A DNA stretch of 64,000 nt from Datnioides undecimradiatus. Its lineage: Eukaryota > Chordata > Actinopteri > Lobotiformes > Datnioididae. The notes beneath the pieces are model-generated. The model ran no database searches, was not told the origin of the DNA, and was given only the letters and a program-made list of their open reading frames with translations. Below, piece after piece: positions 28,164 through 40,223 of this stretch; the stretch's first letter is position 1, and the number at the start of each line of letters is the position of its first letter. Made by a program: the position numbers and the translations under genes. Where the stretch lies: the NCBI GenBank assembly GCA_008933995.1, contig WARS01000007.1:2730230-2794229 (forward strand). Direction: 5' to 3'.

Positions 28164-31100
28164 GTAAGCGGCTCTCAAATGTGACACCTTCATTATCTTT
28201 CAAAGGGCTCTGGAAAGATGAGGATATGAAGCAGGTTTAAATGTTAGGTGTAGAATCATATTCTCACCCTCTCTTCCAATTCTGATTCATGAATGCACAG
28301 GGATTACATGACAGTCCTTGAGGAGAGGAGGTTTCCCTCTTTCCTGCCGCTCCTCATCTGTGTGTGGTCCCTGGGGCGTGAGATTGGTGTTTTTGCACGG
28401 GGAGTAGGCGGGCGGCTGGCTTCACGATCACATCGTCACAAAGGATGTTATCGGCCCCTGCTAATTGGAAATCACTCAAACTGCACTAATAGCCGAAGTT
28501 CATCAGGGAATCATTAGCAGATATTAGCATATCAAAATTGAATCCTGTCCTGATTAAGATGTGTAAAAGCCCTCATTTTTATTTTGCCACATTATTTTTA
28601 TTTTGCCTTTTCATCCGATCCAACTGAGATTTCCTTTCTGGAAATTTCCTGATGTGTTATCCGTAACTACCAGCATCAGATTGGCTGGTGAATGGATGAC
28701 GCGCAGCTCAACACATATTTTTGCAGAAGCAGCTCTTGGTTTGTCAAAGCATTCACAATATTCATAACTGAGGCAAAAGTCAAAGTAAAAAGCGTTTCAG
28801 TGCAGAGAGAGAAGCCAGGGTTAATCAGTCACATAATCACACAGAGCAAACACTCACAGCTACGGGCGTGGTAGATGGTGTTAACGGCCCCTCTTTTAGT
28901 CTATTTAGCCTATTTTATTTAAAATAAAATCAAGAAAAACAATCAAATGACATTAAAACCTATGCAATAAAATAAAATAAAAAGTGCATGTATATGTGTT
29001 TAATCAATATGGAGATAAGGCATTATAATATTCAGTACATAAAATTACAGTTATAAACTGATGAAATTGCATTATGCTTGAACTTGTTTTTATTAATCCA
29101 CCTGTCACCATAGTTACAGGAGATGGAGCTGCATAGAGTATAAACTGTACTGCTCTTCTTTCATAGCTGATTGATATCCATAAATCATGTATAACATATC
29201 AATTTATAGGCGTTTCTATAATCAGAGGTCGGGCAGTCGGCTCCATTTGACTCCTTCAGCTGAGATCAGAGAACAGAGCTCGCTGCTGTGATTCAGTCTG
29301 AGACTGGAGGGAGCCTGCAGGACTCTGGCGGCCACTCTCCAGGCACAGATCTGATGGCTGTCGGGTGGTTCATATCACAGACTCAATCCATGAGCACTCT
29401 GTTCCATCATACCAGCACTGACATTTCTGTTAGTATCACCAGTATTGGAATACACAAATTAGACCACCAGCTGAATTAGACCAGTGAACAACATTTGAGC
29501 TCAGCCTGTAACATTACACTAATTGAGGGACACTTGCTCTGCAGATCAGGAAATCAGTTTGTGCATTTTGATGCATTAATGAAGGCAAGCTAGCAATAGT
29601 ATTTAAATGAACTTATTATTAGGAATAAATGTTGATCACTTAGTGTAATGTCTGCAGGATATCCTCAGTGTTTAGACCTGCTCCCTGCCAACATACATTT
29701 AGATCAACACTAACTTTTAGCCCTGCAGTCATATCTGCCTAATGTCTAAACTCAGCCCTGTTTCTCTCTAAGTTACGCAAACCCCAGTGTACCGTATCCC
29801 TGCAGTTTCAAATCAAACCACCATCATGGATCGCTCCCATCACTGTAAAGTCTTTTGCTTTGTCTTCCTCTCTCTGTCTGTCTCTCTTCCCTCCGAGGGT
29901 AAAACTACAAGCAGAAGAAAGGTCACTGCTCTCACACGCACACGCAGACACACACATCCTTCTTCTTACAAAGCCAGGCACATTTTAGATATGCTCTACT
30001 TCATGGACTTCTAAAATCCCTTTTTAAATCAATGTATTCAAATCAGGCCTCGGAGACTTGAATTTTAAGATTTTGTCCCAACATAGCACAGAGATATGAA
30101 TACAGAGGACCTATTTCCCTTTCTCTCAGTTGGGCGACTGGAAACACATTTATATACACTATTTTTACCACACCAGTTCTCTAGACAATAAAACAAGGTG
30201 ACTAACAAGACATACCGGCAATTCCTAGAAGGTGATATAGTTTTTTGACACCCTCAGGAACACTGCGTGGGGGGGTACTTGCACCAGCACAGCATAGATC
30301 CAAGTCTGCATCAAAACCATAGTCACATGCTCGTATGTATGTATACTGGAAATGCGTTATTGTCTCTACTCTTTACTGGCCTTGAGATATTCTTTCATAA
30401 ATGAATATGAACGTCAGTGACAGGGGACTGAATCCACAGTCCTGGTTCTGCGCTGAAGTTAAAGTCTGATTTTGGCAGCCTGAGTTATTCAAAGCAAGGG
30501 AGTGTGTTCCAAAGCTACAGGCGTTTTAGTGAGAACGTCTCTCTTTGTGTTGCTTTCCCTCGACCAAAGCCCAACAAGGAAACGGCGTCCAGGGAAACGT
30601 CTCTTAGCGTTCTCAACAGGCAAACTGTGCCCGGATAACAAAACGCAGAGTGTAAATACAAGCAGAGCGCATTGTGATGTGATTCGCTAAATGGTCTGGC
30701 TCGCGCTGTGGTCACATCGCAACACTGAAACACTGAATTCACAGTCGGAAAGAATCCAGGAAGCCCAGGAGGAAAGGATTAGAGCAGGAGTGCCCGAAAT
30801 CTTCCCCTGAAAGGGACAAAAGCTGAAATCTATTGGTCAGCCACAGGGGAAAACACCTTTTGTGTCACATTGTTTAGCTGCAGTCGATGCTTAATTAATC
30901 CTTAATTAACTGTGCCTGCTAGATCGTCATGATCCCTGTGCAGATGATCAAAAATAAGTCAAATTTAGGTTCCTGTACATTTAAAAAGCATTTTTACTAT
31001 GCAAAAAGTAAATGTATTAACAGCAAAATAATAATCCGATATGTTTTAAAGTTTATTTTTAATTGGTTTTTGCTAGAAACATCATGCACCAAATCACAGC

Positions 31101-32731
31101 TGACCTTACTGAGTTCTCTCCATCTTAACACGACTACAATCAATCCAGATCTGGCTCTGTCTCTCAGCCATCTGCAGAGCCCACTGCTATTCTCTGCACA
31201 GACATGTAACACACACAACGCGCACTGTAAACAGCACTTAGACTTCTATATCCTGTATGTATTTTCAAAACCGTTGGCTTTAGAATCTTTGCAGCTTGCG
31301 TAGAACAGTTATATAAGAGGGACAGAGAGGGAGACAGAAATAAAGAGAGAGATCTTAGGTGCTATTCTGGACAGATATGAATGTGAGAAACCTAACAGAA
31401 GCGGATAGACGGAGCCGTTGCAAAGCCTCCTGGCAGAGAAGTGGAATCTCGCACACCGGGCTGGGAAGGTTTCACGACACGAACCGCCGCAATTTCTCCG
31501 ACTTCCCTCTATGATTGGATCAGAATCCACTTTTAAATAATCCACTGAACCTGTCTCACTTTTAATGAACAAACAACAGTATCTTTCCTCTCATTGGTGA
31601 CGTTTATCTGACAGGGCATTTTGTCTTTTGGTTCCTGACAAACTTTCCCCTTCAGCTCTTCTTCTTCTTCTTCTTCTTCCTCTGCAGCTCGCTCCCTCAC
31701 AGCTTTGTATGTGCGCGGTATATCTACTCTAACTCTCCAACCTGGTCTGGATTTACACAGAGCTCTCCTGAAATGTATTCAGTAATTTGTAATAATGTAT
31801 TCTCTTTCAAAATGGAAATGAGCTGTTTCCCTGAATTATTACTCAAATGAGGCAAACTTCTTTTTCTTTCCTCAAATCTCACTCAGGATAAATAAAATAA
31901 AAGCGGTGCGCCCTTGATTGTTTTGTTCCATTTCGGTGTTCACATCACATTTGCAGGTTTGACTTGTCAAAGTTATGCTGTGCGTCTCCTCCCTCCCCCC
32001 CCAGGACGCGTGGAGCGACAGCGAGGGCCACGTTTCACTGGACAGCCAACAGGACTACGAGCTGATCGAAGCCAAACAGAAAGCTGACGGCTTCTACCTG
32101 CTCTTCAAAAGACCCTTCAGCACCTGTGATCCCAGAGATTACCTCATAGAGGTGTGTAAAGTCTGTCTTTCACAGTGCGTGTGTGTGTGTGTGTTAGTGG
32201 AGCAGGATGTCAAGCTTGTTCATCTTTACTGAGCTGTGCGATCTGCCAGAGCAAACAGGGCGCTGCATGTGTTTACCCACCACAGAAGAATCCTATATGT
32301 TGAGTATCCTATATGTTGAGCTGGATGTGCTGCACATCCTGATGGAGTCAGCTCTTTGTTTAACCTCAAGGCATCAGCTGATTCTCCTCCTCGTAACACT
32401 ACGACTGCAGTAGTGTGCTGTATCAGTCATTTGCCACACTAACCTGCACTAACCTGTTTGAAATGCACTCTACAAAGTCATGTCTGACGGCTGGATGGTC
32501 CTCTCCTCTGTGTTTAAGTTAGCCCTTCATTCCACACAGCTGCAGGGAAAGGGCGCATGTTGCTTTATATGTTGCATGCAAGCCGAGCTACACCTGTCAG
32601 TCCCGAACTGACTGAACCTGACAGCTGACAGGTGGCGAGAAGAAGCAGAGAGCACAGGAGGAAGGTGGGAAAGCGTCTGAGATCACGCATGTGTGTCACC
32701 TATAGAAGGATGAAGTATATTTGAACTGTTC

Positions 32732-32774
<43 letters not shown>

Positions 32775-35700
32775 GGAGGGTGTGTGTCTGCATTTTTGCG
32801 ATGTTTATACGTGTGTATATAAAGCAATGAGCCCGATGATCACGAGAGTTCAGCTCTTCAGGTGTGCACATAAAATACTAAGAAAGTTGGAACGATCGTC
32901 CTCTGAGGCATTCATTATAATGATTATGGTTTCCATGGTAGCACATCAGACCTCTAAAGTTGCAGACACAAAACCAGTGCTCATCACTATGACAACATAA
33001 TGAAAAGTTCTCTGTGTTTGCCGTAGCAGGCAATTGAGCCAAATAATAGTCATGAGAGGCTATTAATTTGAAATACACATCCCTGCTTTCTTCAGTGTTT
33101 TTTCATATCGATTGCTCAGGACGGAACTGTGCACATCATCTATGGATTCTTGGATCAACCTCTGGCGTCGCTGGAGCAGCTCAACCTGTCCCGCATCCAC
33201 ACAGGAGTGCAGAGGGTGCTGATGCTGCGGCCCGACGCGCCCTCACCCACGCTGCCTCCGGATGCGCAGACGCTGGACGTCTTGGCTCCAAATGTCATCA
33301 TACCGAAACAGGAGACCACCTACTGGTGCTTCATACAGAAGCTGCCTGAAAACATGCCCAAGAACCACATTGTTATGGTATAACTGCCTCTACAAATGGA
33401 AACACTTAACATAGAGTTTATTTACACACAGCAGAGTGGGTGTTTCAGATGGAGAGCGTGCACAGGCAGCTATTATTGCTCCTTGTTTACCAGCTGGGCC
33501 TAACAAAACAAGAGCCGCATTGTCACGGTTAGGAGGGAGAAGCATTCATCTAAGAAAACATACTAACACAACAAACACCTCACCTAATATTCTTATTTTT
33601 GTCCTCTCAGAAATAGATCTGGCGTATATGACGTGATGGAATGCGAGCAGATGCAGTAGAAACACACAGTGGAATAAAATAGGGAAGGTTTTGCACAAGA
33701 TCTCGCATAGAAATCATTTTACTGGAATTGTTATTGACATATCTGTCTGAGGTAGTCATATTACCACAGCTTTTAGCCAGTAAAAGCATGTAAAACAACA
33801 TGAGCCTCCTTTTCACTTGCTTCTTTCTCCTCCTCTCGGTGTTTCTGTCAGTATGAGTCAGCGATAACTCCAGGTAACGAGGCCATCGTGCATCACATAG
33901 AAGTGTTTGAGTGTTCTCCAGACCTCCGCGACGTTCCAGAGTACAGCGGCTCCTGCGATGACAAGATGAAGCCGGGCAAGCTCAACTTCTGCCGCCATGT
34001 GCTAGCTGCATGGGCCATGGGTGCTGAGGTATGATGGGAAACGCACGCCCACGCACATCCTCTTACTTCTATCCCCATGAGAGCCTTCCACTGGCTGTAT
34101 TCATTTCCCGCTCCCTAAACCAAGAGGCTCATAGCTTCCTATCAGCGTTTGCAGCACTGAAACATCCTGAACGCAGCAAAATAAGAAAAATATAGTAGGT
34201 GCTGCGTCATAAGTGATTACTGAGAGGGATTACTCATGTATGAATGTAATAGTGATAAACTACTCAGATCCTTGCAGTTTAAAAATAATTGATTACAAAA
34301 CCCTGAATTCCAAATGTTACTTAATATCATTTTTATACAGAAAGTGCCAAATGAATGTAGTTGAGTAAAAAGCTACTCAGTAATATTGCCTGAAGAAGTA
34401 TTAAGTAGCATAAAATGATAATAGAAAGTACAAGTATGTCCAAAATGTACTTCACTACAGTACTTGAGTAAATGTACTTAGTTACAATCCACCACTGGAA
34501 TCTGCAGATTGCTTGTTTAGTACAATCCAACTCATCCGGCCTTTAACTGAGTCTAACTTGGCAGCTTTACCCAAAATCTGCTTCTTGAAGAACGCGCTCG
34601 GACTGACGTTTGGAAAAACAGAGGATCCCTCGCGCAAACACCGTGTGGATTTTAAACAAGGCACAGGTGACGGGGGGGGCTACGTTACGAAGAGTCGGAG
34701 GGGAGCTTGATCTTGGTCCCTTCCTCGTAGCTATCGTAAGAGATAAACAAAAACTCCTACACAAGTAATATCCGAGTTTAAAACTGCGAGCAGAAGCCCT
34801 TGTAGGGATGATCCACCACGCAGCAGTGGTGTATTAAGGGCTCAGAGACAGTCTGGACGTGGGAAGCAAATAGTCACAGACTTGCTCGACACAAACGCGA
34901 CTTAAGACAACACACTTCTGTAATTTGGTAGCTCGGAATGAGGTAAACCTATGGGTTGAATCACGGCTGGTAATCTCATTGACCCTGCTCGGAACTTCTT
35001 TCATGCCTTCAACTTCAACTTTTTTTTTTTTGGAAACACACACGCTTCAGTTCACTTTTGAGGCCGCGCTCCCAACTGAAACATTCACTGCGGGAGAAAC
35101 GCACCTGTCCGTGCAGCTAGTGAGTCAGTCAGTCACGTATCAGGCGTTAAATCACCCCACTTACTGTATGTACCACAGCTACCGACCGGCCCGGCTGACC
35201 AAGCAGGCAGCCCCGGCGAGTCACATAAAGCAAGGAGGACAGGGGACGGTGAGCCTGTCACCATATTTCTCCGCTCTGCTCCCCACTGTATCACCGCCAG
35301 CCCGGCCCCTCTCTGATTGGATTATCTGCCAGCCAAACAAAAACAAGCAGGATGCCTTCTGTGAGCTGTGAGCTGTGAAGACAAGATTAGGTGGGAAATA
35401 TTCAGGCCTCTTTCATCACCTCTTAATAGTGTTGTTTCATTCTCCCCGGCGCCGCATCAGAAGGGAAACGTGGCCTCGCACACGCAAAAACAAAACACGA
35501 GAGAAAGAGGGAAATAGAGTTGGGGGAAGTTTGAAAGAGGAGAGAAACAATAATGTACGACGCTGTCAGAATGAGAAGAGGGAGGGTGGCGCCAGAGGAA
35601 AAGAGGTGCTTGTGTGCACGTTGGGGGGAGAAGGCAGGCCTCTAAGGATTTTAGTGTAAGGACAGGATGAAATGAAACAATTCTTTCTTCCATTCCAAAC

Positions 35701-38700
35701 CGTCTGTATCAGCAGAAGCGGCTTACCGCGGACCTCCCCCCCTGTGAAACGCGGAAGACGCTGATGATGAAACCAGATTAAATCAAGTTTCCTTGATGAT
35801 AGCGCGGAGGTTTGACGCCCGTGAGGCTGGTAGGGACGCAGGAATTCATTTTATTTATTTTTTGCTACGATAGGCAGAACAGCTCAGGATCCGAGCAGCG
35901 AGAGGGGAAGAGAAGAAGAAAACGCGCCTCACAAGTTCAACCAGTATCCCTGACGGCACACCCGTACGAGAATACAACCTTTCTGTGTGTCCAAGCAATC
36001 AATAAACACTTTTTTTCCGAGCCGTCATTGATCCCCACAAGGCCTCAGAGACATTTGAAGTCAGGCTGATGCAAAGACTGGAAGGATTGAAATCTTTTCA
36101 GTTCTCTGTCTCATGCTCTGTCTATAATGGCTTTTTTAGCTTTACAAGCTGTTGTTACAGTTTTAAATCCTGTGGGTGGTTGGGAGTTCGGAGTAGGCCT
36201 GCCTTTATTTTTAGAGGCCACCGTCAAAAATGTTGAGCCAGAGAGGCGGTCTGTTACCTCGGCAGAACAGGCAAAGACGATGCAATGATATAATTAGGAT
36301 TCCTCGGATACACCGCTTTGACAGGGGGGCACGTCTCAAAGAGGGTGGGGGATTGAGTTTAGATGGATCGGAGGAGGTTGGGGTTGACCTTTAAGACATC
36401 CTGCTGGATGCAAAATGGAACTTTATCATCTGGAAGTTTGAGAGACATCCATCAAGACTCCTCAGAGGTCAGGAAAACGTCTTTCAACTCTTAATTGGTG
36501 CACAAGCGCTCGGGACTGCACATCTTCCTCTAACAACGTCTGCCTCGGACAGAATGAGAAGACTTTCACTAAAACACTTGTCATCCTTGTCAACAAGTGG
36601 CTGCGTTGAGAGAAACCTTGCTCGTGTATTTGCAAGGCAATGCCTCTGCAGTGCCTGTATAATACAGGAATGCAACACACCTGGTTTTTACCGTCTGATC
36701 AGTTGCAAAACATTTCGACTCAACAGCTCGAAATCATTCGTATCATATGTAAAGAAGGGAGTTGCAGCGACTTCAAGGCAGCTGTGCATAATTGAGAGGA
36801 ATAATGAATAATGTGTGTGTGTGTGTGTGTGTGTGTGCTTGCAGGCTTTTTACTATCCTCCTGATGCAGGGCTGCCCCTGGGTGGACCGGGTTCCTCAAG
36901 GTTCCTTCGTCTGGAGGTCCATTACCACAACCCTCTCCTTATATCTGGTACATACAGAGCATGTTTACACTGACACACATCTTTCGTCTTTCTCCTACAC
37001 GCACACACGCACAAACACACACAAGCAGCAGGATTCTCCGTATCCCTCCCGATAGGCGCCGGGCTTATCTTCAACAGAGCGGTTCATTTTAAATTTCCCA
37101 GATATACCTTTTGATCTTGCCTGTGCGAGTCACTGCAGACTTTCCCTTCCTTATCCTGATCTAACCTCACAATACGCACACATCTTCTAATTCTCCACAC
37201 ATCTTTTTTTTCTATTTTAAAGTTGTATTACATTATGACTGAGTGCATCAACCCATCTCTTCCTTCAAACGTCCTTACAGTTAAACAGAGATGGAGGAAA
37301 GCTCTTTGCGTCACTAGCACGAGTAATCAAGCTTGAGTAAAAGCAACAGGGCCCTGTGATCTGGATTTACATAGGTGTGAAGCATGTTATGCCCTTATTA
37401 GACGGTTGACAGTAGAGAGATAATAAGAAATAAGAAAAGAGAGAGATGGAGGATGACAGGAACAATAAACTCTTACCAGAGCTGAACTGGAGATGTTCTT
37501 CACGAACCCTGCGCCACCAAGAGTCTGTCAAGACTGTGCCACACTCAGGAACAGGGGAATTCGAGGGAATAAGCTGCAGGAGCTGAGACCAGGAGCAGTG
37601 ATCGTTCGAATGTTCTCAAATTTAGTCAAAGCAGGCAGGGTCAAAACCAGCCTAGCAGTCTGAACAGAGCAAACAAATCCAAACGGCAGCAGGCAGGAAA
37701 AACGTCCACGTCCATGAATCAGGCAGATCCTCCATCAAACCCAGAAATCCAAAAACACGGGGAACACAAGGAAAAACAAAGGGACAAAGGAAGTGACTAA
37801 ACATACAGGCTGAAGGAGGGAAGGCTAACCAGGCGCAGGTGAAAACAATGAGGGGATCAAACACAGGAAACAAGCACACGGAGACACAAGAGGGAGACAC
37901 TCTTCAAAATAAAACAGGAAGTATCCAAAAGAACAGACCCACAGACACAAAAGAGCCCTTCTTCGGCTTGAATATTGTAACACTGTCTTTTGGCAGGATG
38001 GTTCAAAATGCAGCTGAATGTGCGTTTAGGGTCGCACGGACGTCACACACCACACAGTCATTACATCGGTTCTAGTCTTTCCTCTGAAACCCCTGCATTT
38101 GTTGCTCTATGGTTGAACAGCTCCTGCAGTAAATCAGTTTTTCATACGTTCATACATACTCTGGCAGGTTTAGCGCAGAACAACCCTGGCCTATATATTG
38201 ATGTCACCTGAGAGCGAACTGAATGTATGCAACATATCCCAATAACCCGTTATATCCCTCACGCAGGCCGTCGTGACTCATCGGGGATACGCTTGCATTA
38301 CACCCCTAGTCTGCGGCGGTTTGATGCGGGGATCATGGAGCTGGGACTGGTTTATACTCCTGTCATGGCTATCCCACCGAGACAGCACACCTTCTACCTC
38401 AGTGGATATTGCACCTCCAAGTGTACCCACACTGTGTGTATACAAAAAACTCTTATTACTGCATTATTTATGCTTGAGGTGGTAAAATCGCTGGGTGAAT
38501 TTCATCTTGCGTGCCACATATTTCTTCGAGTTTTGCTTCCTAAAGCAGAAAAACATCTTGGTTGGGCCCTGACCTTACAAAGTTTGCTTCTGTCTGTCTG
38601 CCCGTTTGTCCATCCAGGCTTTGCCTCCAGGAGGAATCTATATATTTGCGTCCCAGCTGCACACCCACCTTGCAGGGCGTGGGGTGAGGACAGTTTTGGT

Positions 38701-40185
38701 GAGGGGAGGTAAAGAGCTGGAGGTGGTCCAGGAGGACCAGCACTTCAGCACACACTACCAGGTGAACAACAGCAGGCCTCAGTTCAGCTAGAGGAGCCGA
38801 GTGCAGAGCTCCACCTCTGTGTATTGTATCTTATGTTGTATTAGATTAGAAAAAAAAGTGTGTTTTTATTCACATCACACTGAGTTTGTGCGCCGCTGGG
38901 ACAAAGTAACTGAGAAAAGAAGTTTTGACTGACCGCTTCATTCTTTCATTTTGCATTGATCCTTTATTTAAAATCTCCTTTGCACTCGCATGGAGTGAGG
39001 TTTCACTCACTTATTTGTGCTAACTGGAGTGTCTTCCACCTAAGACAGTTAATAAAGTTATAATTTATAATAAGCCGTGCTCCTGTGCAGCAAAAATATT
39101 ACAAAATAAGATCAAATTCCGCTCCAGTTGCTCTGCCGTCGAGGAATAAATCTCCCATGCTGAGAATGTACCCGTAGCTGCGCACATCTGAAACACTGAG
39201 ACTTGCTTAGCTCAAAGGACTCTCAGTCTCTGACTTTTTCTTATTGCAACTAACACATAGAAACAAAGGAAAAACATCCGTGCAAACCGTAGAACAAGCC
39301 AAACAAGTGGTGCTACGCAACTCACAAAAACCCAACAATCTATGCGTATGTATTCTATATTTCTCAGCAGCAAATCCAGTAAAAAAGCCCAACCAACACT
39401 GAGGATATACATCTTAATGCAGCCCATAAATATAGGAGCTCATTCCTTGAAACAGGCTAGGTAATTCCCTGAAACAGCTAGTTTGTAGCAAATGTGTCTC
39501 ACGGGAACTATTTTCAGCCGTGGATTAATACACATCTCCCTGCTCTGGCGAGTGTCTCGAAACAAATGATGGCGCCCGTGTTTGTTGTAACACAAACAGG
39601 AGTGAGTGTCTCAGGCTTCAGATACATGGTTGCATCAGTTTATGTTTTAATTATGCATATGACCTTCATACAAGTTGTTGGTAACACTAATACAATGCTT
39701 GTGCTACTGTTGACTGAACACTTGCAGGTTTTGAATGAGCTCTTGTGCAGTTTGCAGACCTGCCAGTGTGCACCAGAGAGTTTTAACCCCTCTGCGATGA
39801 GCAGTCACAGTAATATGAGTCACGATGCGAGTTCAGGCATCACGAGCTGATTTACCACTGACCATCAACTCAGCATCAGAGCTGACAAACAACAACATTA
39901 AGGTGGTCGAGAGAGACAGCAGCTGACATCTGTTGTGTTTTTTAAATATGCACAATAACCTGAGGCAGGTACAAGGCTTGCACACACGCGCGCGCGCGCG
40001 CGCACCCACACACACACACACACAGCAGAGAAGGACATCTGTTAGACTGCCTGATATAATCTCCAGCTGCTGTTGATGTCACACTAATCTGAGTGTACCT
40101 GTGTGGCAGTGTTGTTCCAAAGCCTGAAGCCTCATTAAGCACATGAAGACTTTATCAAGCCATTCCCAGCACAGCTGATAGATCT

Positions 40186-40223
<38 letters not shown>

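Larger units (their letters stand above)
32152..33119 (+). other. dbh: dbh intron 2
   Basis: About 1 kb; contains the 16-bp-period duplication and a long (GT)n array. No other feature seen. Confidence 0.85.
34029..36844 (+). other. dbh: dbh intron 4
   Basis: A 2.8 kb intron with a MITE-like element at 34.25-34.5 kb and a (GT)n array next to the exon 5 acceptor. No other gene seen. Confidence 0.85.
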
